Positions 33,261-41,915 of a stretch of DNA of 64,000 nt are shown in pieces (within the stretch, counting starts at the first letter, position 1; every line of letters begins with the position of its first letter). The translations under genes and the position numbers were made by a program. The notes under the pieces were generated by a model. It searched no databases. It saw only the letters and a program-made list of their open reading frames with translations, and was not told the DNA's origin. The stretch is taken from the NCBI RefSeq assembly GCF_000510725.1, contig NZ_AZNZ01000008.1:104722-168721 (forward strand), written 5' to 3'. The stretch is from Pseudoxanthomonas sp. J31. GTDB taxonomy: Bacteria > Pseudomonadota > Gammaproteobacteria > Xanthomonadales > Xanthomonadaceae.

Positions 33261-33296
33261 GCGCCCATTGTGCCGTGCCCGGCGCGCGGCGTGGGC

Positions 33297-35000
33297 TCAG
33301 CCGCGCGCAGCCACCAGGGACTGCGCCAGCTTCAGCGCGCGGTCGAAGTTGGAGGCCAGGTGCAGGCCGCCGGCACCGCCGTCCAGGCCCATCTGCGCGA
33401 CCACCCGGTTGGGCTGGTCGCGCAGGCCGGAGAGGATCAGCACGATGCCCTCGCGCTGGCAGCGCTCGGCCAGCTTGCGCAGCGCGTGCACGCCGCTGGC
33501 GTCGATCACCGGCACCAGGCGCATGCGCAGGACCAGCACCTTCGGCTTCTCGAAGAACTGGTCGAGCAGGCTGTCCAGGCGGTTGGCCGCGCCGAAGAAC
33601 AGCGGGCCGCCGATCTGGTAGGCCTCCACGCCGCGCGGCAGGCGCAGGCGCTGCTGTTCGTCGCGGGCGCGGGCGGCGGCCTCGTCCAGGTCGTCGTCGG
33701 TCATGCGCACCCCGGAGCTGATCTCGACCGATTCGGACATGCGGTACATGAACACCAGCGCCGCCACCACCACGCCGGCCTCGATCGCCACGGTCAGGTC
33801 GAAGAACACGGTCAGCAGGAAGGTCAGCAGCAGCACCACGCGGTCGCCCCACGGCGCCGACAGGGTGGTGCGGAAGTGCTCGTACTCGCTCATGTTCCAG
33901 GCCACCACCAGCAGCACCGCGGCCAGCGCGGCCAGCGGCACGTAGCGCATCAGCGGCGCCAGCAGCAGCATGAACAGCAGCAGGTAGCCGGCATGCAGCA
34001 TGCCCGACACCGGCGAGCGCGCGCCGGCGCGGATGTTGGTGGCGGTGCGCGCCAGCGCGCCGGTGGCCGGCAGGCCGCCGAACAGCGCCGAGGCTGCGTT
34101 GGCCACGCCCTGCGCGACCAGCTCGCCGTTGGAGCGGTGGCGGCCGCCGGTCATGCCATCGGCCACCACCGCCGACAGCAGCGACTCGACGCCGGCCAGG
34201 AAGGCGATGGTGAAGGCGCTGGGCAGCAGCTCGAAGGTGCGCTCGAAGGGGATGCGCGGGAAGTCGAACGCGGGCAGGGCCGTGGGCAGTTCGCCGAAGC
34301 GGCTGCCGATGGTATCGGTGGGCAGGGCGAACAGCGTGGTCGCCGCCGTGCACACCAGCAGCGCGACCAGGAAACCCGGCCACTTCGGCTTCCAGTAACG
34401 CAGGCCGACGATCACCACCAGGCCGAGCACGGTCATGGCCACGGTGGCCGGCTGGGTGGTGGCGAAGTGTCGGGCGTAGGCGCTCCAGCGCTCGACGAAT
34501 TCCGCCGGTACCTCCTCCATCTGCAGGCCCAGCGCATCCTTGACCTGCGAGGAGAAGATGCTCACCGCGATGCCGGCCGTGAAGCCGGTGATCACCGGCT
34601 GCGGCATGTATTTCATCAGCGTGCCCAGGCGCAGCAGCCCGGCGGCGATGAGCATCAGTCCGGCCAGAAGGGTGCACAGGATCAGCCCGCCGTAGCCGAA
34701 TTTCTGGATGACCACGAATACCACCGGGATGAAGGCCGCGGTCGGTCCGCCGATCTGCACCCGCGAGCCGCCGAGGGCCGAGATCAGGAAGCCGGCGATG
34801 ATCGCCGTATGCAGGCCTTTCTCCGGCGTGGTGCCGGAAGCGATCGCCAGGGCCATGGCCAGCGGCAGGGCGACGATGGCCACGGTCAGGCCGGCAAGCG
34901 CGTCCGCGCGCAGGTGCTGGAGGGTGTAACCCTCGCGCAGGGTGGTCCACAGCTTGGGTTCGAACTGCTGCAGGTAGGTGCGCAGCCGGGTGGCGTCCAT
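33297..35000 (-). CDS. SulP-family anion transporter
   Basis: Inner-membrane transporter of 567 residues. Residues about 25-430 form the 14-segment SulP/SLC26 domain: DALAGLTVAIVALPLAMALA at the first helix, GSRVQIGGPTAAFIPVVF and ADGMTGGRHRSNGELVAQG. A cytoplasmic STAS domain (about 450-560) holds the VPVIDASGVHALRKL Ser motif. Family members move sulfate, bicarbonate or dicarboxylates, and the substrate cannot be read here. The ATG at 35000 shares one base with the stop of the YoaK-like gene. No carbonic anhydrase is fused or adjacent. Confidence 0.92.
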   Translation of the reverse strand: MDATRLRTYLQQFEPKLWTTLREGYTLQHLRADALAGLTVAIVALPLAMALAIASGTTPEKGLHTAIIAGFLISALGGSRVQIGGPTAAFIPVVFVVIQKFGYGGLILCTLLAGLMLIAAGLLRLGTLMKYMPQPVITGFTAGIAVSIFSSQVKDALGLQMEEVPAEFVERWSAYARHFATTQPATVAMTVLGLVVIVGLRYWKPKWPGFLVALLVCTAATTLFALPTDTIGSRFGELPTALPAFDFPRIPFERTFELLPSAFTIAFLAGVESLLSAVVADGMTGGRHRSNGELVAQGVANAASALFGGLPATGALARTATNIRAGARSPVSGMLHAGYLLLFMLLLAPLMRYVPLAALAAVLLVVAWNMSEYEHFRTTLSAPWGDRVVLLLTFLLTVFFDLTVAIEAGVVVAALVFMYRMSESVEISSGVRMTDDDLDEAAARARDEQQRLRLPRGVEAYQIGGPLFFGAANRLDSLLDQFFEKPKVLVLRMRLVPVIDASGVHALRKLAERCQREGIVLILSGLRDQPNRVVAQMGLDGGAGGLHLASNFDRALKLAQSLVAARG

Positions 35001-35731
35001 TACCCCTCCCGTCGATGTTCCCGTTCCGGGGCGCCGCTGTCGTCGGGCGTGCTGCCCGGCTGGCGCAGCAGGCGCAGTGCATGGTTGCGGTAGATCACGT
35101 AGCCGATGCCGGTTGCGCCGGTCAGCGCGGCCGGGATCGCCAGGGCGTGGTAGCCGAACGCGCGGAAGCCCCAGGTGCCGAGGATACCGCCGCACAGGAA
35201 GCCGCTGATGATCAGGCCGCTCAGCGTCAGCCGGCGCATCGGCAGCGGCAGGCCGCGCAGCAGGTGGCCCAGGCCGATGCCCAGGTCGGTGAACATGCCC
35301 GACAGGTGGGTGGTGCGCACCACCGCGCCGCTGTAGGTGGTCACCATCGCGTTCTGCAGGCCACAGGCCATCGCCGCCAGCAGCGCGCCGTTGAGCTGCT
35401 GGCGCAGGAACAGCGGGATCGCCGCCAGCAGCAGCGCCGCCTCCAGGGCCAAGGCCACGCCGTAGCGCCGGCCCAGGCGCAGGGTGCTGTCCTGGATGAT
35501 CAGGCCGCTGAGCATGGCGCCCAGGCTGAAGGCGATCAGCACCGCCCACAGGTGGCGCACGCCGCGCCAGTTGCCGTCCGCCAGCGCCGTGCCCAGCTGG
35601 GTGGTGGTGCCGGTGACGTGGCTGACGGCCAGGTGCTCGAAACCGAGGAAGCCGACCGCATTCACCATGCCGGCAATCCCGGCGAGGGTGATCGCGCCGA
35701 CCCAGACCCAGCGTGGCAGCCGCGTGTTCAT
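35000..35731 (-). CDS. YoaK/DUF1275 family membrane protein
   Basis: A 243-residue inner-membrane protein with about six helices. Family signatures are AGMVNAVGFLGFEHLAVSHVTGTTTQL (21 or more residues, about 16-42) and ACGLQNAMVTTYSGAVVRTTHL with SGMFTDLGIGLG. The function of DUF1275 is not established. The ATG at 35731 was preferred over 35785, because the latter would overlap the upstream regulator gene and adds residues without family similarity. It is coupled to sulP by a one-base overlap. Confidence 0.86.
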   Translation of the reverse strand: MNTRLPRWVWVGAITLAGIAGMVNAVGFLGFEHLAVSHVTGTTTQLGTALADGNWRGVRHLWAVLIAFSLGAMLSGLIIQDSTLRLGRRYGVALALEAALLLAAIPLFLRQQLNGALLAAMACGLQNAMVTTYSGAVVRTTHLSGMFTDLGIGLGHLLRGLPLPMRRLTLSGLIISGFLCGGILGTWGFRAFGYHALAIPAALTGATGIGYVIYRNHALRLLRQPGSTPDDSGAPEREHRREG

Positions 35732-35756
35732 GCCGCTCGGCGGGGCTCCCGGGGCA

Positions 35757-36008
35757 TCAGGCCGGCTCCCTGAGGCGCACGCCACGCCCCCGGCCCGTGC
35801 TGGGCTGGTCCTCGCCGATCAGTTCGACGCCGGCCGCGTTGAGCGCGCTGACCACCTTGGTCAGGGTACCGACCACTCCGCGCACGGTGCCTTCGCTGGC
35901 TTCCATGCGCTGGATCGTGGGCAGGGACACGCCGGCCAGCGCGGCCAGCTGGCGCTGGTCGATGCCGAGCAGGGCGCGGGCGGCCCGCATCTGGGCAGCG
36001 GTGATCAT
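35757..36008 (-). CDS. XRE-family regulator upstream of yoaK-sulP
   Basis: This 83-residue single-domain regulator has the helix-turn-helix MRAARALLGIDQRQLAALAG and SLPTIQRMEASEG (residues 6-40). A C-terminal strand (VVSALNAAGVELIGED) is typical of small regulators found with SulP transporters. The start at MITAAQMRAARA is the family start; a longer frame to 36044 exists. It lies 25 bases upstream of the YoaK-like gene and is probably first in the operon. Two nested hairpins lie just upstream and may be its operators. Confidence 0.85.
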   Translation of the reverse strand: MITAAQMRAARALLGIDQRQLAALAGVSLPTIQRMEASEGTVRGVVGTLTKVVSALNAAGVELIGEDQPSTGRGRGVRLREPA

Positions 36009-36040
36009 GGATGCAATGGTCCCCCTCCAGCCATGCCTAT

Positions 36041-36083
36041 GCAAGCCTGGGGCTTGCCAGGTGATGTCCCATGCATCACCTGG
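36041..36083. promoter_or_regulatory. Tandem inverted repeats upstream of the XRE regulator
   Basis: GCAAGCC-TGG-GGCTTGC (36041-36057) is followed at once by CCAGGTGATG-N7-CATCACCTGG (36057-36083); both are perfect. They fill the gap between phoH and the XRE gene and lack T-runs, so they could be operators, an attenuator or a weak phoH terminator. Confidence 0.45.
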
Positions 36084-36161
36084 TCGCTGCCCGGAGCTGG
36101 CCGGAAAGGCGTTGCCGGGCGCCCGGCTCCCCCGTCCCCGCTCCCCGGGGAGAGGGGGGGC

Positions 36162-37562
36162 TCAGAGCACCTCGGAGGCGAAATCGGCCAGGCGCGAGCG
36201 CTCGCCGCGGCGCAGGGTGATGTGGGCGCTGTGCGGCCAGGCCTTGAAGCGGTCCACGGCGTAGGTCAGGCCGGAGGTGGTCTCGGTCAGGTACGGGGTG
36301 TCGATCTGCTCGACGTTGCCCAGGCAGACGATCTTGGTGCCGGGGCCGGCACGGGTGATCAGGGTCTTCATCTGCTTGGGCGTGAGGTTCTGCGCCTCGT
36401 CCAGGATCAGGTAGCGCGAGAGGAAGGTGCGGCCGCGCATGAAGTTCATCGAGCGGATCTTGATCCGCGAGGCGAGCAGGTCGTTGGTCGCGGCGCGGCC
36501 CCAGGCGCCGCCTTCCTGGTTGTGGGTCAGCACTTCCAGGTTGTCGGTCAGCGCGCCCATCCACGGGGTCATCTTTTCCTCCTCGGTGCCGGGCAGGAAG
36601 CCGATGTCCTCGCCGACGCTGACCGTGGCGCGGGTCATGATGATCTCGCGGTAGCGCTGCTGGTCCATGGTCTGGGCCAGGCCGGCGGCGAGCGCCAGCA
36701 GGGTCTTGCCGGTCCCGGCGGTGCCGAGCAGGGTGACGAAGTCGATCTCGGGGTCCATCAGCGCGTTGAGCGCGAAGTTCTGCTCGCGGTTGCGCGCGGT
36801 GATGCCCCACACCGCGTGCTGGCCGTGGCGGTAGTCGTCCACCAGGGCCAGCACCGCGCGGCCGCCTTCGACACTGGCCACGCGCAGTTCGACCTCGTCC
36901 TCGCCGGGCAGGTACAGGAACTGGTTGGGGTACCAGTCCTCGTCCTCGCGCAGCTCCACCTCGTAGCAGGTGCGGCCGCGGTCGGACCAGGAGCGCAGGT
37001 CGGCCGAGTGGCGCTTCCAGAAGTCCGCCGGCAGCTCGGTGGCGCCGGTGAACAGCAGGCTGAAGTCGTCCAGGGCGCGGTCGTTCTCGTAGTCCTCCGA
37101 CACGATGCCCGCGATCGCCGCCTTGATCCGCAGGTTGATGTCCTTGGACACGAACACCACCGGGATCTCCGGCGGAGTGACCTCCTTCAGCGCCAGGATC
37201 GCGCCGAGGATGGCGTTGTCCGGGATCACCGCGCCGAAGCTCTTGCCGGCCTCGAAGTGGCTGGTCTGGAAGCGCAGCAAGCCGGCGGCATGGCGCCCGC
37301 GCAGCTGCAGGCCGTTGGGCTGGCTCAGCGGCACCCCGCCATCCAGGCGCTGCATGCCGGCGCTTTCCACCAGGTCGTTGAGGAAGCGGCTGACCTGGCG
37401 CGCGTTGCGGCTGGCCTCGGAGGTGCCCTTCTTGGCGTTGTCCAGCTCCTCGATGACCTGCATCGGCAGGTAGATGTCGTGCTCCTCGAACTTGAACAGC
37501 GCGGTGGGATCGTGCATCAGCACGTTGGTGTCCAGCACGTAGATGCGCTTGCCTCGGGTCAT
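36162..37562 (-). CDS. PhoH-family protein with N-terminal PIN domain (PhoH2-like)
   Basis: A 466-residue fusion of a PIN ribonuclease-type domain (residues 6-150) and a PhoH ATPase (about 255-460). The PIN domain has YVLDTNVLMHDP with the first acidic residue, EELD near 38-41 and DNAILGAILALKE. Walker A is GTAGTGKT (280-287) and Walker B is in SRYLILDEAQNLTP, followed by GNVEQIDTPYLTE. The mycobacterial homologue PhoH2 has been described as an RNA helicase and ribonuclease. A similar role is plausible but untested here. No antitoxin gene adjoins it. The hairpin pair downstream may terminate it. Confidence 0.92.
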   Translation of the reverse strand: MTRGKRIYVLDTNVLMHDPTALFKFEEHDIYLPMQVIEELDNAKKGTSEASRNARQVSRFLNDLVESAGMQRLDGGVPLSQPNGLQLRGRHAAGLLRFQTSHFEAGKSFGAVIPDNAILGAILALKEVTPPEIPVVFVSKDINLRIKAAIAGIVSEDYENDRALDDFSLLFTGATELPADFWKRHSADLRSWSDRGRTCYEVELREDEDWYPNQFLYLPGEDEVELRVASVEGGRAVLALVDDYRHGQHAVWGITARNREQNFALNALMDPEIDFVTLLGTAGTGKTLLALAAGLAQTMDQQRYREIIMTRATVSVGEDIGFLPGTEEEKMTPWMGALTDNLEVLTHNQEGGAWGRAATNDLLASRIKIRSMNFMRGRTFLSRYLILDEAQNLTPKQMKTLITRAGPGTKIVCLGNVEQIDTPYLTETTSGLTYAVDRFKAWPHSAHITLRRGERSRLADFASEVL

Positions 37563-37689
37563 CGTGGGTTCCTGGTGGCTGGTGCGGAACGGGCGAGGGT
37601 GGCGGACCGGCCGGGGCCGGACGCCGGACAGGGGCGAGCCGTCGCGGCCTGCGGGGCAGGGCGACGGTCGGCATGGAAGGATGGGCGGG

Positions 37690-38166
37690 TCACTTGCCGG
37701 TTTCGGCCTTCAGTGCGTCCAGCACCGCCTGGGCGTGGCCGGGGACCTTGACCCCGCGCCATTCCCGCGCGATGCGGTGGTCGGGCGAGATCAGGAAGGT
37801 GCTGCGCACCACGCCCATGACCTTGCGCCCGTACATGTTCTTCTCGTGGATCACGTCGAAGGCGCGGCACAGCGCCTCGTCGCCGTCGCTGACCAGCGGG
37901 AACCGGAAGCCCTGCTTCGCGCAGAAGTTGTCGTGCGACTTCACCGAGTCGCGCGACACGCCCAGCACGTCCGCCCCCAGCTCCCGGAACTGCGGCAGCA
38001 GGGCGTTGAAGTCCAGGCCCTCGGTGGTGCAGCCGGGGGTGCTGTCCTTCGGGTAGAAGTACAGCACCAGCCAGCGGCCGGCGTAGTCGGCGAGGGTGGC
38101 GCTGCCGCCGCCGGACAGGGCCAGCGGCAGCTTGAGGGTGGCGCGGTCGAGCTTGGCGGGTTTCAT
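37690..38166 (-). CDS. bcp: Peroxiredoxin Q (bacterioferritin comigratory protein)
   Basis: Thiol peroxidase of 158 residues. The peroxidatic Cys46 is in FYPKDSTPGCTTEG. The nearby resolving Cys of E. coli Bcp (five residues on) is absent, being Leu51. Cys82 (SHDNFCAKQG) lies 36 residues from Cys46, the same separation as the Cys47/Cys83 pair reported for Xylella fastidiosa PrxQ, so it is the likely resolving residue. The start at MKPAKLDRA follows GGGGCACGAACGGC without a strong ribosome site. It lies 17 bases after the gcvR-like gene, as in other xanthomonads. Confidence 0.93.
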   Translation of the reverse strand: MKPAKLDRATLKLPLALSGGGSATLADYAGRWLVLYFYPKDSTPGCTTEGLDFNALLPQFRELGADVLGVSRDSVKSHDNFCAKQGFRFPLVSDGDEALCRAFDVIHEKNMYGRKVMGVVRSTFLISPDHRIAREWRGVKVPGHAQAVLDALKAETGK

Positions 38167-38183
38167 CGTGCCGTTCGTGCCCC

Positions 38184-38744
38184 TCAGAACTTCATCGGAT
38201 CCATGATCGCGTCGAGGTTCAGGTGGTCGCAGAACTCGAGGAAGTCGTCGCGCAGCGCGGCGATGTGCATGTTCGCCGGCACGCCGATGGTGACTTGCGC
38301 CGAGAACATCTCCGCGCCGGTCTGCATGGCGCGGTAGCGGGTGCTCTGCAGGTTCTCGATGGTGATGCCCTGGCGGTCGAAGAAGTCCGCCAGCTGGAAC
38401 AGGATGCCCGGCTTGTCGGCGGCCACCACTTCCACGATGTAGGGCAGCAGGTTGGACTGCACCTGCTTGGCAGCGGTGCGGTACCAGTTGAGCTTGAGCC
38501 CTTCCTCCCGCTCCAGCCGGCCGAGCATCGCCTCCAGCTTCGCCACCGCGTCCCACGAGCCCACCGCCAGCGCGGTCATCGACACGTCGCGGCCGACGGT
38601 GGCCAGGCGGGCATCGACCAGGTTGCAGCCGCTGTCGGCGATCCGGCGGGTCACCGGCAGCAGCGGGGACTCCGGATGCGTCGTGTAGGCGTTGATCAGG
38701 AGGTGGTTTTCGTTCGGCGAAGGCCGCTGTGGGGTGTCGGTCAA
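38184..38744 (-). CDS. gcvR: ACT-domain protein, GcvR-like
   Basis: A protein of about 186 residues with two ACT domains (NHLLINAYTTHPESPLLPVT and LPYIVEVVAADKPGILFQLA). It is like E. coli GcvR, which antagonises the glycine-cleavage activator GcvA. I chose TTG at 38744 (MTDTPQRPSPNENH) because GGAAG lies 5 bases upstream and related proteins begin there. An ATG at 38813 would lie upstream of the predicted transcription start, and a GTG at 38768 has no ribosome site. It is divergent from dapA across a palindromic promoter and precedes bcp. Confidence 0.85.
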   Translation of the reverse strand: MTDTPQRPSPNENHLLINAYTTHPESPLLPVTRRIADSGCNLVDARLATVGRDVSMTALAVGSWDAVAKLEAMLGRLEREEGLKLNWYRTAAKQVQSNLLPYIVEVVAADKPGILFQLADFFDRQGITIENLQSTRYRAMQTGAEMFSAQVTIGVPANMHIAALRDDFLEFCDHLNLDAIMDPMKF

Positions 38745-38808
38745 GGAGGCTTCCGCGGGTGTTTTCACATGCTGGAAGGCGCGCCGACAGGGGGCGCGCC
38801 GCCGGGCC

Positions 38809-38845
38809 AGCATACTTGCCCGTGCTTTGAGGCCGCAAGTATGAT
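38809..38845. promoter_or_regulatory. Mirror-image divergent promoters of gcvR-bcp and dapA
   Basis: Perfect inverted repeat CATACTTGC (38811-38819) and GCAAGTATG (38835-38843). On the plus strand it supplies TTGCCC (38816-38821) and TATGAT (38840-38845), 18 bases apart, for dapA. On the minus strand it supplies TTGCGG (38838-38833) and TATGCT (38814-38809), also 18 apart, for gcvR. Confidence 0.6.
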
Positions 38846-38872
38846 CGGGCCTCCTTCAGGCGGCCCCGCGAC

Positions 38873-39817
38873 ATGCGCTTGCGCCGCAGAATCCAGAGCG
38901 AAACCGGCTTGCACCCCACCGGCCTGATCACCGCGCTTGCCACCCCCTTCGACGGCAACGGCGCCATCGATTTCGACGCCTGGCGCCGGCTGCTGCAGTG
39001 GCAGCTGGCCGCGGGCGCGCAGGGCCTGGTCGTGGCCGGCTCCACCGGCGAGGCGGCGATGCTCGACGACGCCGAGTACGACGCCCTGCTGCAGGTGGCC
39101 GTGGAAACCGTGGCCGGGCGCGTGCCGGTCATCGCCGGCACCGGCCAGTCCGGCACCGCCGCGACCATCGCCCGCACCCGCCGCGCCGCGGCGGCCGGGG
39201 TGGATGCGGCCCTGGTGGTGACGCCCCCCTACGTGCGCGCCACCCAGGCCGGGCTGCTCGCGCATTACCGTGCGGTGGCCGGGCAGGGCGGGCTGCCGCT
39301 GGTCCTGTACAACGTGCCCGCGCGCACTGCCTGCGACCTGCTGGCGGAAACGGTGGCCGAACTGGCCGGGCACGAGAACATCGTGGCGATCAAGGAAGCG
39401 GTGGCCGATCCGGCCCGCATCCAGGCCCTGGTCGCGCTGTCCGGCGCGCACTTCACCGTGCTCAGCGGCGACGACGGCAGCGCCGCGCGGGCCATGCTGT
39501 CCGGCGCGCATGGCCTGGTCTCGGTCGGTTCCAACATTGCCCCGGCCGCCTACCGTCGCCTGTGCGACCTGGCCCGGGCCGGCGACCCTGGCGCGGCCGC
39601 CGACTGGGATGCGCGGCTGGCGCCGCTGCATGCCTTCTGCGGGATCGAGCCCAACCCGATCCCGGTCAAGGCCCTGCTGCGCGCCGCCGGCTACGGGCAG
39701 GGCCTGCGCCTGCCGCTGCTGCCGCTGTCTGAACGGCACCACGACGAGGCCGCGCGCATGGCCGCACTGGCCGCCGAACTCGAAGCACACTGCCGCTGCA
39801 CTACGCTGGCGGCCTGA
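38873..39817 (+). CDS. dapA: 4-hydroxy-tetrahydrodipicolinate synthase
   Basis: Condenses pyruvate with aspartate semialdehyde in lysine and diaminopimelate synthesis. The protein has 314 residues (typical 290-300) with about 12 extra N-terminal basic residues. TIM-barrel motifs: [33 protein letters not shown] (pyruvate and carboxylate binding), [21 protein letters not shown] (catalytic Tyr) and [10 protein letters not shown] with the Schiff-base Lys. The ATG at 38873 lies about 20 bases past the predicted transcription start. A BamC-like lipoprotein gene follows, as in the E. coli dapA-bamC order. Confidence 0.95.
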   Translation: MRLRRRIQSETGLHPTGLITALATPFDGNGAIDFDAWRRLLQWQLAAGAQGLVVAGSTGEAAMLDDAEYDALLQVAVETVAGRVPVIAGTGQSGTAATIARTRRAAAAGVDAALVVTPPYVRATQAGLLAHYRAVAGQGGLPLVLYNVPARTACDLLAETVAELAGHENIVAIKEAVADPARIQALVALSGAHFTVLSGDDGSAARAMLSGAHGLVSVGSNIAPAAYRRLCDLARAGDPGAAADWDARLAPLHAFCGIEPNPIPVKALLRAAGYGQGLRLPLLPLSERHHDEAARMAALAAELEAHCRCTTLAA

Positions 39818-39844
39818 CCAAGACCCATCCGGAGAGCATTGCCG

Positions 39845-40360
39845 ATGTCCCGTTCCTCACGTTTCGTGCGCATTTCCGCGGCTCTGCTGCTGGGCGTCAC
39901 CGTGGTTGCCTCGCTGGGCGGCTGCAAGGTCTTCCGCAAGGGGCCGCGCGGCGACTACGCGCTCAACGCCGAGCAGCGCCCGCTGGAAGTGCCGCCGGAC
40001 CTGGACCTGCCGGATACCTCCGGCGCCATGGCGGTGCCGTCGCCGGGCGGCAGCCCGGCGCAGCTGCCGGCCGCGCCGGCCGATTCGCAGAGCGGCTTCA
40101 CCGTCGCCGGCGGCCAGCGCGACCAGGTGTTCGAACGCGTCGGTGCCGCCCTGGAAGCGATCGAGGGCCTGAGCATCAGCAACCGCGCCCAGCTGCTGGG
40201 CAGCTACGACGTCAGCTACCAGGGCGAGAGCTTCCTGGTGCGCGTGGCCGCGGTACGCGGCGGCGCGTACGTGTCGGCGGTCGATCCGCGCGGCGTGGCC
40301 GCCACCAGCCCGGCGGCGGTCCAGGTGATCGCCTCGCTGCAGGCCACGCTGGCCCGCTGA
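39845..40360 (+). CDS. bamC: BamC/NlpB-like outer-membrane lipoprotein (short form)
   Basis: A lipoprotein of 171 residues whose signal (residues 9-27) ends in the lipobox SLGGC. The N-terminal mature part (GDYALNAEQRPLEVPPDLDLP) is the conserved unstructured BamC segment that contacts BamD. One helix-grip domain follows (about 80-171). E. coli BamC has 344 residues and two such domains, so this is a half-length version, as is usual in xanthomonads. It lies 27 bases after dapA with GGAGAG 8 bases before the ATG. The assignment to BamC rests on the conserved N-terminal segment and the dapA linkage. Confidence 0.8.
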   Translation: MSRSSRFVRISAALLLGVTVVASLGGCKVFRKGPRGDYALNAEQRPLEVPPDLDLPDTSGAMAVPSPGGSPAQLPAAPADSQSGFTVAGGQRDQVFERVGAALEAIEGLSISNRAQLLGSYDVSYQGESFLVRVAAVRGGAYVSAVDPRGVAATSPAAVQVIASLQATLAR

Positions 40361-40372
40361 TTGCCGTATCAC

Positions 40373-40402
40373 GTGGCCCGCGCCGGTCGCGGCGCGGGCC
40401 AC
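40373..40402 (+). terminator. Terminator hairpin after dapA-bamC
   Basis: Perfect 12-base stem GTGGCCCGCGCC and GGCGCGGGCCAC with a 6-base loop, 12 bases after the bamC stop, followed by GGCGTTTCC. The remaining bases to 40626 contain nothing I can identify. Confidence 0.55.
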
Positions 40403-40626
40403 GGCGTTTCCGCGCCGCGCGGGAAGCCTCTGGCCCCCGGGCCTGCGTCGCGGCGACGCCAGGGCGCGCGCCGGCAAAGCGGGCGCATGGCGTTTCCGGC
40501 GCGGATGCCGCCCTCTGCACGGGGGCGGACGTTTCTTCCTGCAGGAAGCCCTGGCGGCCGGCGTGGTGCATGGCCGGCGGCATCGCGATGTCGTGGGCCG
40601 CGCCGCCGGCGCGGCCGGCAAGCGCC

Positions 40627-40950
40627 TCAGCGCTCCAGCAGCTTGAGCTTGTCCGGCTTGCCGTCCCACTCGGCGGCATCCGGCAGCGGTTCCTTGCGCA
40701 CGGTGATCACCGGCCAGGCCTTGGACAGTTCGGCATTGAGCGCGACGAAGCCTTCCTGGCCGGCCGGCACGTCATCCTCGGGGAAGATCGCGTTGGCGGG
40801 GCATTCCGGCTCGCACAGGGTGCAGTCGATGCACTCGTCCGGGTCGATCACCAGGAAGTTCGGGCCTTCGTGGAAACAGTCCACCGGGCACACCTCCACG
40901 CAGTCGGTGTACTTGCACTTGATGCAGTTCTCGGTGACGACGAAAGGCAT
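40627..40950 (-). CDS. fdxA: 7-Fe ferredoxin FdxA
   Basis: Electron carrier of 107 residues with one 3Fe-4S and one 4Fe-4S cluster. The N-terminal Cys ligands are in [20 protein letters not shown] (residues 8-26). The second set is in [20 protein letters not shown]. The acidic region and PDKLKLLER ending are typical of the proteobacterial FdxA family found in Azotobacter and Pseudomonas. The start ATG at 40950 is preceded by TAGAAT on the minus strand (40989-40984), a possible -10. It is not linked to a recognisable redox partner. Confidence 0.95.
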   Translation of the reverse strand: MPFVVTENCIKCKYTDCVEVCPVDCFHEGPNFLVIDPDECIDCTLCEPECPANAIFPEDDVPAGQEGFVALNAELSKAWPVITVRKEPLPDAAEWDGKPDKLKLLER

Positions 40951-41021
40951 GGGTGGACCAATGGAAGCTTCAGGAAACGCGCCATTCTAATCCAGCGGGG
41001 GTGGGCGCGTCGCGCCGGGGC

Positions 41022-41915
41022 TCAGCCGAAGCGCGCGCGGGCCAGGCGGTAAAGGCCCAGCGCGGCCAGGTCCTCGCGGTGGCGCTGCACGGTGCGGCCG
41101 TGCGCGGACAGGGCGCGGGCGTAGCGTTCCAGCAGCGCATCGCTGCCGACCAGGTGCGCCGGGCCGTCCGCGGCGCCGGCCAGGGCCGGCTGCAGTTCGT
41201 GGCCGACCAGTAGCCCGGAGAGGTAAGAGGGCAGGGCCTCGGCCTCGAAGCGCGCGAACAGGGCCGCGGTGCGCACGCCGAACAGGTCGTGCAGCAGGCC
41301 GCCGCCGGCGCGCGCCGCGGCCAGGCCGGCGTCGAACGCGGCCGGGTCCAGCGGCGGTTCGGTCGCCGGCATGCTGCGCGCGAGGATGCTGTGCCGGCGC
41401 AGCAGGCCGTAAAGCTCGCCGGTCAGCGCGGTGGAAATGCCGGTGATGGCGCCGTCCTCGACCCGCACCCACTTGCTGTGGGTGCCGGGCAGGCAGACGT
41501 CGTGGCGGCCGGGGCCCAGCTGCGCGAGCAGGCCGGCGACCTGGGTTTCCTCGCCGCGCATCACGTCGGCGGCGGCGCCGCGATGGTCGGCCATGCCTGG
41601 CACGCACCACAGCCGGCGGCCGCGCAAGGCGTCGCCGGCGTGAGTGCCCAGCTCGACCATGCCCGCGGCCAGGGTCGCGATGCCGGCGGGGCAGGGCACG
41701 TAGGGCACCTCGATCCAGCCGCCGCGCGCGCCGACCATGCCGCACAGCAGGACCAGCGGATCGTCCCAGTCGCCGATCACGCCGGCCAGGGTCTGCGCGT
41801 GCTGGCCGTCGCAGGCCAGTGCGCCGACCTCGCCGCGGCGCTGCCCCAGCACCCGGCCATGGTCGTCGAGGCGATACGCGCGCAGGTTGCTCCCGCCCCA
41901 GTCGACCGCGATCAA
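41022..41915 (-). CDS. dgoK: 2-dehydro-3-deoxygalactonokinase
   Basis: Phosphorylates 2-dehydro-3-deoxy-D-galactonate (KDGal) with ATP. The protein has 297 residues (E. coli 292). It starts with the phosphate-1 loop IAVDWGGSNLRAYRL and contains LCGMVGARGGWIEVPYVPCP, MRGEETQVAG and the LPGTHSKWVRVEDG motif of DgoK. The start codon is TTG at 41915, overlapping the upstream stop as TTGA. No ATG gives the conserved N-terminus. It is last of the four-gene galactonate operon dgoA-dgoD-lactonase-dgoK. Confidence 0.92.
   Translation of the reverse strand: MIAVDWGGSNLRAYRLDDHGRVLGQRRGEVGALACDGQHAQTLAGVIGDWDDPLVLLCGMVGARGGWIEVPYVPCPAGIATLAAGMVELGTHAGDALRGRRLWCVPGMADHRGAAADVMRGEETQVAGLLAQLGPGRHDVCLPGTHSKWVRVEDGAITGISTALTGELYGLLRRHSILARSMPATEPPLDPAAFDAGLAAARAGGGLLHDLFGVRTAALFARFEAEALPSYLSGLLVGHELQPALAGAADGPAHLVGSDALLERYARALSAHGRTVQRHREDLAALGLYRLARARFG

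Noticed and set aside
33261..33296. TPP riboswitch ahead of thiD
   Set aside because: Only 36 bases separate sulP and thiD, too few for the element, and no conserved riboswitch core is visible.
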